Below, one piece after another: positions 28,370 through 38,345 of a stretch of DNA of 64,000 bases; the stretch's first letter is position 1; every line of letters starts with the position of its first letter. The notes beneath the pieces are model-generated. The model did no database searches. It had not been told where the DNA came from and saw nothing but the letters and a program-made list of their open reading frames with translations. Origin of the DNA: Streptomyces antimycoticus (lineage in GTDB: Bacteria; Actinomycetota; Actinomycetes; Streptomycetales; Streptomycetaceae); contig NZ_BJHV01000001.1 of NCBI RefSeq assembly GCF_005405925.1, forward strand, positions 310,001-374,000, written 5' to 3'. The translations under genes were made by a program, and so were the position numbers.

Positions 28370-28381
28370 CCGGAGACGAGC

Positions 28382-29161
28382 ATGACCGCAGGTTCGCACA
28401 ACACAGCACTAAGCCTCGTCCACGCATCAGACGAAGTGGACGGGGTGGTTGTACTCACCCTTAGCCACCCGCCTGCCAACGCGCTCAGTAAGGCTCTCGT
28501 CAGCGAGCTGACAGCGAAGCTGGTCACGCTCGCCACCGGCCCTAACGCTCCCGCAGTGGTCCTGACGGGAGCTGGCGAGCGCTTCTTCTGCGCGGGTGGT
28601 GACATGAAGGAAGCCGTCGACTTCGACGCCAATGTCATGGTCGAGCGGAGGGCAGGCTTTCACGCGCTGCTTTGCGCACTGGAGAACTATCCCCGGCCGC
28701 TGATGTGCGCGGTCAACGGGTGGTGCGTCGGCGGCGGGATCGAGATGGCCCTGTTCACCGATGTGGTCTACGCGGCGGTGGGAGCACGTTTCGTCTTCCC
28801 TGAGATCAAGCATGGGATGCTGCCAGCTGTGAAGGGCATCTCGCGAGTGCGTTCGGTCGCGGGTGACCGTGCAGCTCGGCGTCTCTTGCTGGACGGAGAG
28901 CCCGTCGACGCAACGACTGCGGAGGCAATCGGGATTGTCGACCAGGTCGTCGAGCAGAACGAACTACTTGCGACCGCGGTGGCGGATGCGCGCTCAGCAG
29001 CGGCGAAGCCACCTGCCGTATTCGCAGCACTGAAGCGGGCCCTGCACTCGGATACGACCGGCTGGCCGGACGAAGAGCAGCTTCGCGTCACACTGGCTGA
29101 TGCGCGCACGGTCTTCAACGACCCTGCCGCCCGAGCTGCCCGCGAGGGGTACAATGGTTGA
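28382..29161 (+). CDS. Enoyl-CoA hydratase/isomerase family protein (crotonase 2)
   Basis: 259 residues, 12 bases after crotonase 1. TGAGERFFCAGGDMKEAV and VNGWCVGGGIEMALFTDVVY give the two oxyanion-hole segments; FPEIKHGMLPAVKGISRVRS contains the position of the usual catalytic glutamate. It is well diverged from crotonase 1, so the two probably do successive steps. Its last codons overlap the reductase start at 29154. Confidence 0.9.
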   Translation: MTAGSHNTALSLVHASDEVDGVVVLTLSHPPANALSKALVSELTAKLVTLATGPNAPAVVLTGAGERFFCAGGDMKEAVDFDANVMVERRAGFHALLCALENYPRPLMCAVNGWCVGGGIEMALFTDVVYAAVGARFVFPEIKHGMLPAVKGISRVRSVAGDRAARRLLLDGEPVDATTAEAIGIVDQVVEQNELLATAVADARSAAAKPPAVFAALKRALHSDTTGWPDEEQLRVTLADARTVFNDPAARAAREGYNG

Positions 29162-29654
29162 TCAATTTCAGGAACTGGACCCTGCCGCTTTCCGCTCGGC
29201 ATTGGCTCAGTTCCCTTCAGGTGTGACGATCATGACGACGCGAAGCGAGGCAGGCACACTGCACGGATTCACCGCGAGTTCCTTCGCCGCGTTGTCTCTC
29301 GATCCCCCGCTCATCTTGGCGTGTCTGGACCGAGGAGCTGACTGCTTTCCCGTCTTCATGGCGGCTAAGCATTTCGTCGTGAACATTGTGACGGACGCCC
29401 ATGCCGACTTGGCGCTGAAGTTCGCCACCAAGGGTGAGAACAAGTTCGCGGACGGCAATTTCGAACTCGATGAGGCAGGCAATCCGCTGTTGCCGGATGC
29501 GGCAGCAGTCATCAGCTGCGAGCTGGAGCAGGCCGTGCCCGGCGGAGATCACGTAATCCTCATCGGTCGCGTACGCGATGCACGGACAGGTGCCGGCAAG
29601 CCGGTGACGTGGTACCGGGGTGGCTTCCTTCCCCTTGGGGAGCGAGCTGCATGA
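29154..29654 (+). CDS. Flavin reductase (HpaC/DIM6-NTAB family)
   Basis: 166 residues from ATG 29154, overlapping the previous stop by eight bases. Typical of the short-chain flavin reductases: FRSALAQFPSGVTIMTTR, GFTASSFAALSLDPPLILAC, FVVNIVTDAHADLALKFATK, CELEQAVPGGDHVILIGRV. It supplies reduced flavin to a monooxygenase, here most likely the LLM enzyme of the same operon. A close paralogue lies at 36353. Confidence 0.92.
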   Translation: MVDQFQELDPAAFRSALAQFPSGVTIMTTRSEAGTLHGFTASSFAALSLDPPLILACLDRGADCFPVFMAAKHFVVNIVTDAHADLALKFATKGENKFADGNFELDEAGNPLLPDAAAVISCELEQAVPGGDHVILIGRVRDARTGAGKPVTWYRGGFLPLGERAA

Positions 29655-29700
29655 GTCTCATTGAGCACGGGCTTGCCTGCTCTGGAAGAGAGGCCGTCTC

Positions 29701-31529
29701 ATGGATCTGATCAATTTCCAGCCGACCCGGACGCTACCGGGACTGCTCCTCGATCGCGCGCGCAAGGAACCCGATGCCGTTGCGCTGCGCTACTGGCGTG
29801 ATGGATCTGTACAGGCGATCACGTGGCGCGCGTACGCCAATCGTGTGCGCGAGGTTGCACTCGGTCTCGTGGCTCAGGGTGTCAAGCACGGCGATCGCGT
29901 AGCAGTGATGAGCAGCGCGCGCCCAGAGTGGGCGTGCGCAGCGCTTGCCGTTCAGAGTATCGGCGGTGTCGTAATCGGCGTGTATCCCACCAACTCGCCT
30001 GCCGCGATAGAGCAGACCCTTGTACATAGCGAAGCGGTGGTCTTGGTCGGTGAGACGGCCACGGAGCTCAACAAGGTAGCTGAGGTCGCCGCTCGCACCC
30101 CGGAACTGCGGCTTGTGGTCGGAATCGATGCCGATCCGCCGACACTGCCCAAGGGTGTCAAAGGAACACGGTGGCAGACCCTGTCCGATGAAGGCGCCCG
30201 ACACCATGAGGACGGCTCAGGTCTCCTCGCTCAGTTGGTCGCTGCGGGATCCCTCGACGATGCCGCCGTGCTCTTTTACACGTCCGGGTCCACGGGAGTA
30301 CCAAAGGGCGTCACGCATTCGCATCGAACACTCCAGCACGCGGTCCAGACCTTTGTCGGTCTCTATCCGCAGAGCCGCCGCCGGGAGCACGATGTTGTGG
30401 GCTTCCTGCCGTTGGCCCATGTAGCGCCAGCCCTTGTGTCGATCTTCGCGCCTCTGCTCTCACGTCTGGTGGTCACATACTGCAGCATCGGTGACTACGA
30501 GAGAGTGCTGCGCTCAGTCCGGCCAACGGCAGTGCTATGGCCTCCGCGGTTCTACGAGAAAATCGCCGGCGAACTGATCGCACAGACGGAGACTTGGCCA
30601 CGACTTCGCCGCGCTGTCTATGACGCTGCCATGTGGGTTGGCCGCAGGGTGGCTGAGGACCGCTGGTCTCGTCGCACGCCCTCAGTGCTGCTGCGGATCG
30701 CATACGCTGCCGCACTTCGTGGGGTGTTTCTGCCACTGCGGGCAAAGGTCGGGATGGATCGCATCCGCGTGGCCTACACGGCATCTGCGGCAATGCCTGA
30801 GAGCGTCATCGCGATTTGGCAGATCTGGGGGCTCGATCTGCGTGAGTGTTATGGCCTCACCGAGACCACCGGAGCCCCCATCGCGCATTTCAACCAGCCG
30901 TTCCCCCGGCCAGGCTTCATCGGCAGGATTTTCCCGGATCCGCGCTTCCAGGTGAAGATCGCGGAAGACGGAGAAATGCTGCTCCGAGCGCCGCTGCTCT
31001 TCGACGGATACTGGCGCAACCCCACGGAGACCGAAGCGGTCTTCCAAGATGACTGGTTCTGCACCGGTGACCTGGTAGAGCGTGCACCGAATGGTGACAT
31101 CCGGCTTATTGGCCGGAAGAAGGACGTAATCATCACTCGGGCGGCAAAACGATCAATCCTCAGCCCATCGAAACCCGGTTGAGGGAAAGTTCGCTCATCA
31201 ACGAAGCCATCGTCGTCGGAGACGCCCGTAAGTACCTCACCGTCCTAATTGAGCCGAACACACCAGCAGACGGCCAGTCGACAGAGGCGGTGGCTGAGCT
31301 TCTGCGAGCAGAGGTTGCTCGGGTCAACGCAGACCTTTCGCGTGTCGAGCAGTTGAAGGACTTTCGCGTTCTACCACGGTCCCTGCAAGTCGAGCATGGC
31401 GAGCGGACTGCGAACGGAAAGATCAAGCGTAATGCCGTCGTCCGCTCTTTCGCAGCACTGATCGACGAAATGTACGGCGCTAACGACGATGCGGCGATCG
31501 CGAACCACGTGCGCTCAAAGTCGAATTAG
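29701..31529 (+). CDS. Long-chain-type acyl-CoA synthetase (AMP-forming), one-base frameshift
   Basis: ATG 29701 opens a FadD/long-chain acyl-CoA ligase: AVLFYTSGSTGVPKGVTHSH (P-loop of adenylate formers), GFLPLAHVAP, CYGLTETTGAPI, CTGDLVERAPNGDIRLIGRK. The frame stops at 31182, but after DVIIT near 31138 another frame continues SGGKTINPQPIETRLRESSL and LPRSLQVEHGERTANGKIKR with the catalytic lysine to 31529. One base (probably T in ACTTCGGGC) is missing; repaired length is about 609 residues. It activates the acid substrate or product of the pathway as a CoA thioester. Confidence 0.88.
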
Positions 31530-31950
31530 CTGGCTCATTCATGACAGTCGCTTGATTGGAAGCGATCTTGAAGGCGCTGGAGGAGGGCGTTCCACTTCGA
31601 TGTGCAAGCAAAGAACCGAACACCCTTCCAGCGGCCTGCCTATGGCCATTCTATGGCCCGACGATCTGGTCGTCGTACCCCGGCAAGCGGTGCTGAATCC
31701 GACCTTTCCTCATCGCCTACTGACGAATCTTCCCGCACCTGCCAATCCAAGCCGGCTATCACAAGGGGCTCAGGAATGCGTATCCGTCGCTGTACTGCCC
31801 TCGAGCCGAGGAGGCCGCAGGGATCCGGTTTCGGGACGAGAGCACAGGTTCCATCGTGATTGCCATGTCCGTCCGTCTGTGCAGCACTTGGTGGTGCCAT
31901 GTCGATACCTGGCCTGACGCTGCGGCAACTGCGCGCAGTCCGGCCCCTCG
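31530..31950. other. Intergenic stretch, no gene recognised
   Basis: 420 bases between the CoA ligase stop and the IS5 transposase remnant. Short open frames on both strands show no family signature and have mixed codon position bias. I see no terminator hairpin or promoter I would defend. Confidence 0.5.
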
Positions 31951-31959
31951 CCCAATCAG

Positions 31960-32706
31960 GTAGCTCCACGAAGGCAGCCGCGGCCGAGCATATTTCGCCG
32001 GCGCCGGTACGGAGATCGTGAGGTGCTGGCCGCGATCATCTTCGTGGCGACCACTGGCTGCACGTGGGCGCAGGCCCCGCCCGTGTTCGGCCCGTCCGGC
32101 GCCACCGCTCACCGCCGGTTCATGGAATGGTCCCAGGCGCGGGTGTGGGCGAAGCTGCACCGCCTGGTCTTGGATGAGCTCGGGTCGCGCGGCGAGCTGG
32201 ACTGGTCGCGATCGACTCGGTGAACATGAGAGCCCTCAAAGGGGGGATCTGACGGGTCCGAATCCCGTGGATCGGGGCAAGAAGGGCTCGAAGATCCACT
32301 TGATCACCGAGCGGACCGGATTGCCCATCTCCATCGGGATCTCGGGCGCCAACCTGCACGACAGCCAGGCGCTCGAACCGCTCGTGCGCGGCATCCCGCC
32401 CATCCGTTCCCGCCGTGGACCACGCCGCCGAAGGCCGGCCAAGCTCCACGGCGACAACGGTTACGACTACGACCATCTGCGCCGATGGTTACGCCAGCGC
32501 GGCATCCGACACCGCATCGCTCGCAAAGGTATCGAATCCTCCAAGCGACTGGGACGCCACCGCTGGACCATCGAACGCACGATGGCCTGGCTCGCCGGAT
32601 GCCGCCGCCTGCACCGCCGCCACGAACGCAAAGCCATCCATTTCCTTGGCCTTCACCAGCATCGCCTGCACCCTCATCTGCTACCGCAGGCTCGCCAAAT
32701 GAGATG
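31960..32706 (+). mobile_element. IS5-family transposase remnant
   Basis: FRRRRYGDREVLAAIIFVAT, PPVFGPSGATAHRRFMEWSQ and LHRLVLDELGSRGELDWSR, then after a frame change near 32215 SVNMRALKGGDLTGPNPVDR, GSKIHLITERTGLPISIGIS, DNGYDYDHLRRWLRQRGIRH and ESSKRLGRHRWTIERTMAWL; near 32660 the C-terminus again changes frame (ending TLICYRRLAK). This is the common Streptomyces IS5 two-frame arrangement with decay. No terminal repeats were identified, and another element abuts at 32712. Confidence 0.8.
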
Positions 32707-32711
32707 ACTTC

Positions 32712-33393
32712 TAACGAGTTGGTGCGTGATAGCGGGTGAGACGTGTCTGGCCTGGTCGTGGCCTGTTTTTAGGCGGCGATGGTGCGGTCGGAGGCGAGGC
32801 CGGCGATGGCGCGGTAGGTGTCGGGAAGGCGGTCGCGTCGGTGGGTCCAGCGCGTTAGTTGTCTCCAGCGTTTGTGGTCGGCCAGGGCGTGTTCGACCGT
32901 GATGCGGTCGGAGGAGTGCACGTGACGGTCGCGTTCCCACTGCTCGACTCTGCCGGGCAGTGCTCCCGGACGCGGTTTTCTTGGTGATGTGATCGCTTGC
33001 CGCAGTGATCGCGGCTCAGGCCGAGGTAGTCGTCGTCCAGGAAGACCTCGACGTCGGGGAAGTACTGGAAGCAGATGCCGATGCCCTCGTTGCGGGCGGC
33101 CGTGGCATCGTGCATACGACCAGGCCGCAGGGTGTCAGTCCATAACGTGCGGCGAGCGGGCGCCGGCTCCCGCGGCCCGCTTTCTGGCCCCACCTCGTAC
33201 AGCATGACGGCGACCCTCGACCCCGGCTTGCCACGGCACCGCCAGCTCCTCGACCAGACACGCAAGATGACGCCGAGAGATCCCCGTGAACAGCCGGTGC
33301 GCCAGCATCGCCCGATTGACCGTGATCGCCACAGACGGATCATGCCACCGGCCAGGTACGACGCCTCACCCGCTATCACGCACCAACTCGTTA
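32712..33393. mobile_element. Small IS with 29-base perfect terminal inverted repeats, defective transposase
   Basis: The ends 32712-32740 and 33365-33393 are perfect inverted repeats (outermost TAACGAGTTGGTGCG). Inside, the reverse strand encodes pieces of an IS5-related DDE transposase: LFTGISRRHLACLVEELAVP and HAVRGGARKRAAGAG (33300-33150), then directly LWTDTLRPGRMHDATAARNE and VEVFLDDDYLGLSRDH, then RSNTPWPTTNAGDN/TRWTHRRDRLPDTYRAIAGL to a stop at 32769. The middle of the protein is deleted and the rest frameshifted, so the element is non-autonomous at 682 bases. A TA dinucleotide at both ends may be the target duplication. Confidence 0.8.
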
Positions 33394-33469
33394 TATCGGC
33401 GGGCTCCGCCATACGTTCGCGGAGGACACCTGGCGCGGTCGCCGGGTGCCCTCCGGACGCGTTCCTCGC

Positions 33470-35425
33470 TCAGTCTTCGCTCGGCGCCGCCGGGAGCTTC
33501 GCCTGGATGAGGTCCATGACGGTCGAGTCGGTCAGCGTGGTGACATCACCGAGCTGGCGGTTCTCGGCGACGTCCCGCAGCAGCCGGCGCATGATCTTGC
33601 CGGAGCGGGTCTTCGGCAGATCGGCCACCGGCAGGATCCGCTTCGGCTTGGCGATCGGGCCGAGGGTGGCGCCGACGTGGTTGCGCAGGTCGGCGACCAG
33701 GTCTTCTGTCTCGGCGGCCGTACTGCGCAGGATCACGAAGGCGACGATTGCCTGCCCGGTCGTTTCGTCCGTTGCGCCGACGACGGCCGCCTCGGCGACC
33801 GAAGGGTGCAACGCCAGCGCCGACTCCACCTCCGTGGTGGAGATGTTGTGCCCAGACACCACCATGACGTCGTCGACCCGGCCCAGCAGCCAGATGTCCC
33901 CGTCGTCATCCTTCTTCGCCCCGTCACCGGCGAAGTACCTGCCCTCGAACCGCGACCAGTACGTGTCCAGGAACCGCTGGTCGTCGCCCCAGATGGTGCG
34001 CAGCATCGACGGCCACGGCTCGGTCAGCACAAGGTAGCCGCTATCACCGTCGGGCACCTCGTTGCCTTTGTCGTCGACGACGGTCGCGGAAATGCCGGGC
34101 AGCGGGTTCTGCGCGGAGCCGGGCTTGGTCTCGGTGACGCCCGGCAGCGGCGAGATCATCATTGCGCCGGTTTCGGTCTGCCACCAGGTGTCGAGGACCG
34201 GGGTGCGGTCGGCGCCGATGTTCTTGCGGTACCAGATCCACGCCTCGGGGTTGATCGGCTCACCTGCGGAACCCAGCAGCCGCAGGCTGCCGAGGTCGAA
34301 CTTCGCGGGGATGTCGTCGCCCCACTTCATGAACGTACGGATCGCGGTCGGCGCCGTGTACAGGATCGTCACGCCGTACTTCTGCACGATCTCCCAGAAC
34401 CGGCCCTGGTGCGGTGCGTCCGGCGTGCCCTCGTACATGACCTGCGTCGCGGCGTTCGCCAGCGGCCCGTACACGCCATACGAGTGCCCGGTCACCCAGC
34501 CGACGTCGGCGGTGCACCAGTAGACGTCCGTCTCCGGCTTGAGGTCGAAGACGGAGTGGTGGGTATATGCGGTCTGGGTGAGGTAGCCGCCGGACGTGTG
34601 CAGGATGCCCTTCGGCTTACCCGTCGTCCCGGACGTGTACAGGATGAACAGCGGGTGCTCCGCCTCGAACGCCTCAGGCGTGTGCTCGGCGCTCTGCCGC
34701 TCGACGATCTCGTGCCACCACACGTCGCGGCTGTCGTCCCAGGCCACGTCCTGACCGGTGCGCCGGACGACGAGTACATGCTCGACGTTCTCCACGCGCG
34801 CCACCGCGTCGTCCACGGCCGGCTTGAGCGCAGTCGGCTTGCCGCGTCGGTAGCCGCCGTCGGAAGTGATGACGACCTTGGCGTCCGCGTCCTGGATCCG
34901 GGTGGCGATAGCATCCGCCGAGAAGCCGCCGAAGACGACGGAGTGCGCCGCGCCGATACGCGCGCAGGCCAGCATCGCGACCGCCGTCTCCGGGATCATC
35001 GGCATGTAGACCGCGACCCGGTCGCCCTTCTGGACACCCAGCTCCAGCAGGGCGTTGGCGGCCTTGCAGACCTCGTCCTTGAGCTCGGCGTAGGTGATCG
35101 CGCGGCTGTCGCCGGGCTCGCCCTCGAAGTGGATGGCGACCCGGTCGCCGTGTCCGGCCTCCACATGCCGGTCCACGCAGTTGTACGCGACGTTGAGCTC
35201 GCCGTCCTTGAACCACTTCGCGAACGGCGGGTTCGACCAGTCCAGCGTCTCGGTAGGCTCTTTGGCCCAGGTCAGCCGGCGGGCCTGCTCGGCCCAGAAG
35301 CCGAGCCTGTCAGCCTTGGCCTGTTCATACGCCTCCGCGGTGACGTTGGCGCCTGCGGCCAGGTCGGCGGGGGGTGTGAACCTGCGCGCTTCCTTGAGTT
35401 TGGCGATTGACGGATGCTCGTTCAC
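33470..35425 (-). CDS. acs: Acetyl-coenzyme A synthetase
   Basis: 651 residues from GTG 35425 (reads [18 protein letters not shown]). Full family architecture: [37 protein letters not shown], the P-loop [78 protein letters not shown], and [14 protein letters not shown] with the regulatory/catalytic lysine. It converts acetate to acetyl-CoA via acetyl-AMP. It is intact, in contrast to the mobile elements beside it, and lies upstream of a probable acetate/solute symporter remnant. Confidence 0.96.
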   Translation of the reverse strand: MNEHPSIAKLKEARRFTPPADLAAGANVTAEAYEQAKADRLGFWAEQARRLTWAKEPTETLDWSNPPFAKWFKDGELNVAYNCVDRHVEAGHGDRVAIHFEGEPGDSRAITYAELKDEVCKAANALLELGVQKGDRVAVYMPMIPETAVAMLACARIGAAHSVVFGGFSADAIATRIQDADAKVVITSDGGYRRGKPTALKPAVDDAVARVENVEHVLVVRRTGQDVAWDDSRDVWWHEIVERQSAEHTPEAFEAEHPLFILYTSGTTGKPKGILHTSGGYLTQTAYTHHSVFDLKPETDVYWCTADVGWVTGHSYGVYGPLANAATQVMYEGTPDAPHQGRFWEIVQKYGVTILYTAPTAIRTFMKWGDDIPAKFDLGSLRLLGSAGEPINPEAWIWYRKNIGADRTPVLDTWWQTETGAMMISPLPGVTETKPGSAQNPLPGISATVVDDKGNEVPDGDSGYLVLTEPWPSMLRTIWGDDQRFLDTYWSRFEGRYFAGDGAKKDDDGDIWLLGRVDDVMVVSGHNISTTEVESALALHPSVAEAAVVGATDETTGQAIVAFVILRSTAAETEDLVADLRNHVGATLGPIAKPKRILPVADLPKTRSGKIMRRLLRDVAENRQLGDVTTLTDSTVMDLIQAKLPAAPSED

Positions 35426-35575
35426 TTTATGGCTCTCCCGACATGCAGACAACAATTGTCCCGTATGACTAGGCCAACTTGCCCTCCCGTAATGAGGGAG
35501 GGTGTTCGGCCTCTAGTAGGGCGTGATCTTCTTGCTGCTTGGGTCAGCGCGTATCCGCGCAAGCCCGGAGTTGAA

Positions 35576-35902
35576 TCAATAGTTCCTAGCCGTGGCCGCG
35601 GACCCGACCCCCCTTTCTGCCCTATACGCTTCACGCGATTTTGTGCCGTTGTGCCTCGACGAGGTGAGAGTTCCGAGCCATCCGAGAAAGAGTGCCGCTG
35701 GCGTGGAAAACAATCCTGCGTTGTAATAGGGGTACCGGTTGAGGTCCAGTGTCGGCCATAGCGAACTCTCAGTCCCTGAGACGGCCGGTGAGCCAATCGT
35801 GAACAGGAGACACAGTGCCAGCCCCCATAGACCGACCAGAGAAGCCCTCTGCGATTGAACCTCGGCCTGAAGAAGGTGTAGATCAGCGCAGGGAAGATGC
35901 AT
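35576..35902 (-). pseudogene. Possible C-terminal remnant of a sodium/solute (acetate-type) symporter
   Basis: The frame contains two hydrophobic segments, LVGLWGLALCLLFTIGSPAV and YYNAGLFSTPAALFLGWLGT, the second resembling the last helices of cation/acetate (SSS-family) symporters, followed by a short polar tail. No upstream coding of the rest is found. It precedes acs on the same strand, a typical partner, but the assignment rests on two helices only. Confidence 0.35.
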
Positions 35903-35966
35903 GAGGACGAAATGCTGAGCGCGTTGGGCTTCGCACGTTCGGGCCCCCGGGACCGGAACTGACCGC

Positions 35967-36356
35967 CTACCGCGGCCCGTAGATCACCACGGTGTTCCCC
36001 CGTGGGTCTCGAGCCACGGCTCGAACCTCGTGGGGGCCCTGCTCCGGTTCCCGAACAATGGCCCCGCCGCCCTGGACGAGGGCGCCGAGCGTGGAGTTCA
36101 CATCGGGAACCTTGAATGATGCGGCGGGCATGCCGCCCGTAACGTCCTCGGTCGGGCCGGTCAGGGCCAAGGTTGTGCCGCCAGCGTCGAGTGCGGCGTA
36201 GCGGTCGCCATCAACGAACTTCATAGCGAGTCCGAACGTTTCGATGTAGAAGCGCATAGCGGCGTCGACGTCGGCTACCGGGCGCAGCACGTTCCCGATC
36301 TTCACGGGATCATTCACCGGACCGAGCGGAGGGTCGCACTGCCCGGTGTACTTCAT
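35967..36356 (-). CDS. VOC-superfamily (glyoxalase/bleomycin-resistance fold) protein
   Basis: 129 residues from ATG 36356, overlapping the flavin reductase stop (ATGA). One betaalphabetabetabeta pair: KIGNVLRPVADVDAAMRFYI ETFGLAMKF..., AALDAGGTTLALTGPTEDV, and GAIVREPEQGPHEVRAVARD ending GNTVVIYGP. The usual metal-ligand positions are only partly obvious. VOC enzymes include dioxygenases, isomerases and binding proteins. Coupled to the reductase, it probably belongs to the duplicated catabolic operon. Confidence 0.8.
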   Translation of the reverse strand: MKYTGQCDPPLGPVNDPVKIGNVLRPVADVDAAMRFYIETFGLAMKFVDGDRYAALDAGGTTLALTGPTEDVTGGMPAASFKVPDVNSTLGALVQGGGAIVREPEQGPHEVRAVARDPRGNTVVIYGPR

Positions 36357-36853
36357 GTAGCACTCTCCCCAAGGCGGAGGAAGTCGCCCTTGTACCATGT
36401 CACCGGCTCGCCGCTGCCTATCTGTGCGTCGTGGACCCGGCCGATAAGAATTACGTGATCTCCGCCGGGCACAGCCTGCTCCAGCTCGCAGCGGATGACC
36501 GCTGCTGCGTCGGGCAGGGCCGGGTAGCCGCCCTCGTCAGACTCGAAGGTTCCGTGGGCGAACTTGTCCGCGCCCTTCGTGGCGAACTTCTTCGCCAACT
36601 TCGCATGTGCGGGCGTAACGATGTTCACGACGAACTGCTCAGCCGCTATGAAAGCAGCGAAGCAGTCCGCTCCCTGGTCCACACACACGAGAACAAGCGG
36701 CGGATCCAGCGACAACGCCGCGAAGGAGCTCGCGGTGAATCCGTGCAACGTGCCCCCGGCACTGCGAGTCGTCACGATTGTCACGCCTGAGGGGAAGCGG
36801 GACAGCGCCGAGCGGAAGGCAGCTGCGTCCACCCCTTGCAGTTGCTCAGTCAT
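36353..36853 (-). CDS. Flavin reductase, paralogue of 29154 gene
   Basis: 166 residues from ATG 36853. About three quarters identical to the reductase at 29154: FRSALSRFPSGVTIVTTRSA, GFTASSFAALSLDPPLVLVC, FVVNIVTPAHAKLAKKFATK, CELEQAVPGGDHVILIGRVH. It is transcribed leftwards from a promoter that duplicates that of the monooxygenase operon. No monooxygenase gene accompanies it, only the first codons of one at 36846-36917. Confidence 0.92.
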   Translation of the reverse strand: MTEQLQGVDAAAFRSALSRFPSGVTIVTTRSAGGTLHGFTASSFAALSLDPPLVLVCVDQGADCFAAFIAAEQFVVNIVTPAHAKLAKKFATKGADKFAHGTFESDEGGYPALPDAAAVIRCELEQAVPGGDHVILIGRVHDAQIGSGEPVTWYKGDFLRLGESAT

Positions 36854-36917
36854 TCCACACCTCGCGGGCAGCTTGGGAGGCAGGGGCGTTGCAGGTGTCC
36901 ACGAGGATGAAGTCCAT
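36846..36917 (-). pseudogene. 23-codon frame carrying the start of a lost LLM monooxygenase gene
   Basis: ATG 36917, with GGAAGG upstream, reads MDFILVDTCNAPASQAAREV and three more residues before TGA, overlapping the reductase ATG. MDFIL and the whole upstream region match the monooxygenase start at 26377. Most likely a deletion removed the monooxygenase body, leaving the promoter and first codons; alternatively it now serves as a translated leader for the reductase. Confidence 0.5.
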
Positions 36918-36935
36918 ACCTACCTACCCTTCCGT

Positions 36936-36982
36936 CGAATGTTATTCGGCAATAACGTATGGGTTGGCCCGAGCGAGGTCAA
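36936..36982 (-). promoter_or_regulatory. Duplicate promoter/operator of the reductase-VOC operon
   Basis: On the reverse strand TTGACC (36982-36977), a 17-base spacer and TACGTT (36959-36954), with GTTAT-N6-ATAAC overlapping the -10, exactly as at 26315-26356. The spacer bases differ, the hexamers and palindrome do not, indicating conserved function. Confidence 0.6.
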
Positions 36983-37103
36983 GGCCCGAGAGTGAGGCCA
37001 GATTCGTTAGCGGTCAGTAACCTACTGAAGGGTCCGCTCCTCTCTGTGACGCGTGCAGGGCGCGAGGAGTGGCGGCCAATCTGCGTTAACACGTCGATAT
37101 CGA

Positions 37104-37951
37104 TCAAGGCAAGGGAGATGTCGCTCCACGTGCCTGGGTGAGGTGGCTGTAGAGGTTGGCGGTGGTGGAGAGGGTGGAGTGTCGCAGGGTTTTGGAGACG
37201 ACGGCGAGCGGGGTGCCCGCGGTGATGGACAGGGTGGCAGCGAGGTGTCGCAGGTCGTGCAGGGTGATGCGGGGGGACGCCTGCTTCCTTGGCGTGTCGG
37301 CGGAATCGGTCCAGGACGGTCTGAGGTCGCAGTGGGCGTCCGTCGGGTCGGCAGAAGACCAGTCCGGTGAAGGGATCCGAGGAGCGGTCAGACAGTGCTG
37401 AATCCGGGGCTTCGGCTTCGCGGCGTGTGAGCGCGGCTGCCACGCGCGGGGTGATGGCGACCCAGTTCTTGCTGCTGCGGGTTTGGGGTGAGGTGATGAC
37501 CAGGCGGGCGTTGTTGATGGCCCAAAGAATGTAACGGCCGTAGAGCGCCCCTTCGTTGAGGTACACGTCGTGCCAGTGGAGGGCGAGCGCTTCCCCTTTG
37601 CGCATGCCAGTGCCGATCAGGAGTTCGCACAGATCCGCGATGAGTGGGTCGGTGCGGTGGCAGTAGCGCAGGAAGCGGGCTGCTTCCTCGACTGTCCAGA
37701 TCCGTCGCTCGGTAGTGGGTGGTCGGGGCAGGGCGGCCGGGCGTGCGGGGTCGTGGGTGAGGCGGTGCTGGCGGACGGCGTCGCCCAGGGCGCTGCAGAG
37801 CGTGGCCAGGCACCGGTAGACGGTCACTCTGCCGCGGCCTGCGGCGAGCTGGGCGTGAACGAATCCGGCGATGTGGCGGTGGCCGAGCTCGTCGAGCTTG
37901 AGCGCGCCCAGGGCGGGGATCAGGTCGCCGGTGACGTAGTCGCGATACCAG
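37104..37951 (-). pseudogene. Tyrosine recombinase (integrase), 5' end cut by an IS
   Basis: From the IS boundary at 37951 the reverse strand reads WYRDYVTGDLIPALGALKLD, the SAM-like N-domain end, then RRIWTVEEAARFLRYCHRTD, CELLIGTGMRKGEALALHWH (catalytic Arg), and after an extra C in the run near 37270 RITLHDLRHLAATLSITAGT, VVSKTLRHSTLSTTANLYSH with the H-x-x-R, H and nucleophile Tyr, ending at 37104. This is the C-terminal two thirds of an actinomycete ICE/prophage-type integrase. The first part lies beyond the insertion and was not found intact. Confidence 0.82.
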
Positions 37952-38345
37952 TGAAGGGTGTCTTTATTGTCGCACGGTAGTTGACCTGGGGCTTTACGAT
38001 CGCCCGAGCATGGGCATGATCAGTGATCGTGGGTCTGCGACTGCTTTACCTGATCTTCTGCCGACTACTGGGTTGCCTCCTCTTGTTGGGCCGCTCGACC
38101 GCTGCGAAGAACGCCGAGATCCTTGCCCTTCGTCATGAGGTCGCCGTACTTCGCCGGCAGGTCCAGCGGCCGCGGCTCTCATGGGCTGATCGTGCCGCGC
38201 TCTCCGCTCTCGCACGGCACCTGCCATCCGCCTTGCGCCGTCATCGGCTGGTCACCCCGGGCACCCTGCTGACCTGGCACCGCCGTCTGGTGCGGGGAAG
38301 AGACAGTCGCGCTCATCCAGCGCCTGGCGCGAGAGAACCCCTGAA
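37952..38345 (+). mobile_element. Truncated copy of the rve-type IS (5' part)
   Basis: Starts with the end repeat TGAAGGGTGTC at 37952. Contains the first 90 or so codons of the same transposase found intact at 40150 ([20 protein letters not shown] ... LTWHRRLVR), then a short internal deletion and [13 protein letters not shown] before the IS1182-like element begins. Opposite orientation to the intact copy. Confidence 0.82.

Noticed and set aside
33446..35410. 654-codon plus-strand open frame
   Set aside because: Antisense to the intact acetyl-CoA synthetase; its product is Val/Gly/Arg-rich with no family features.
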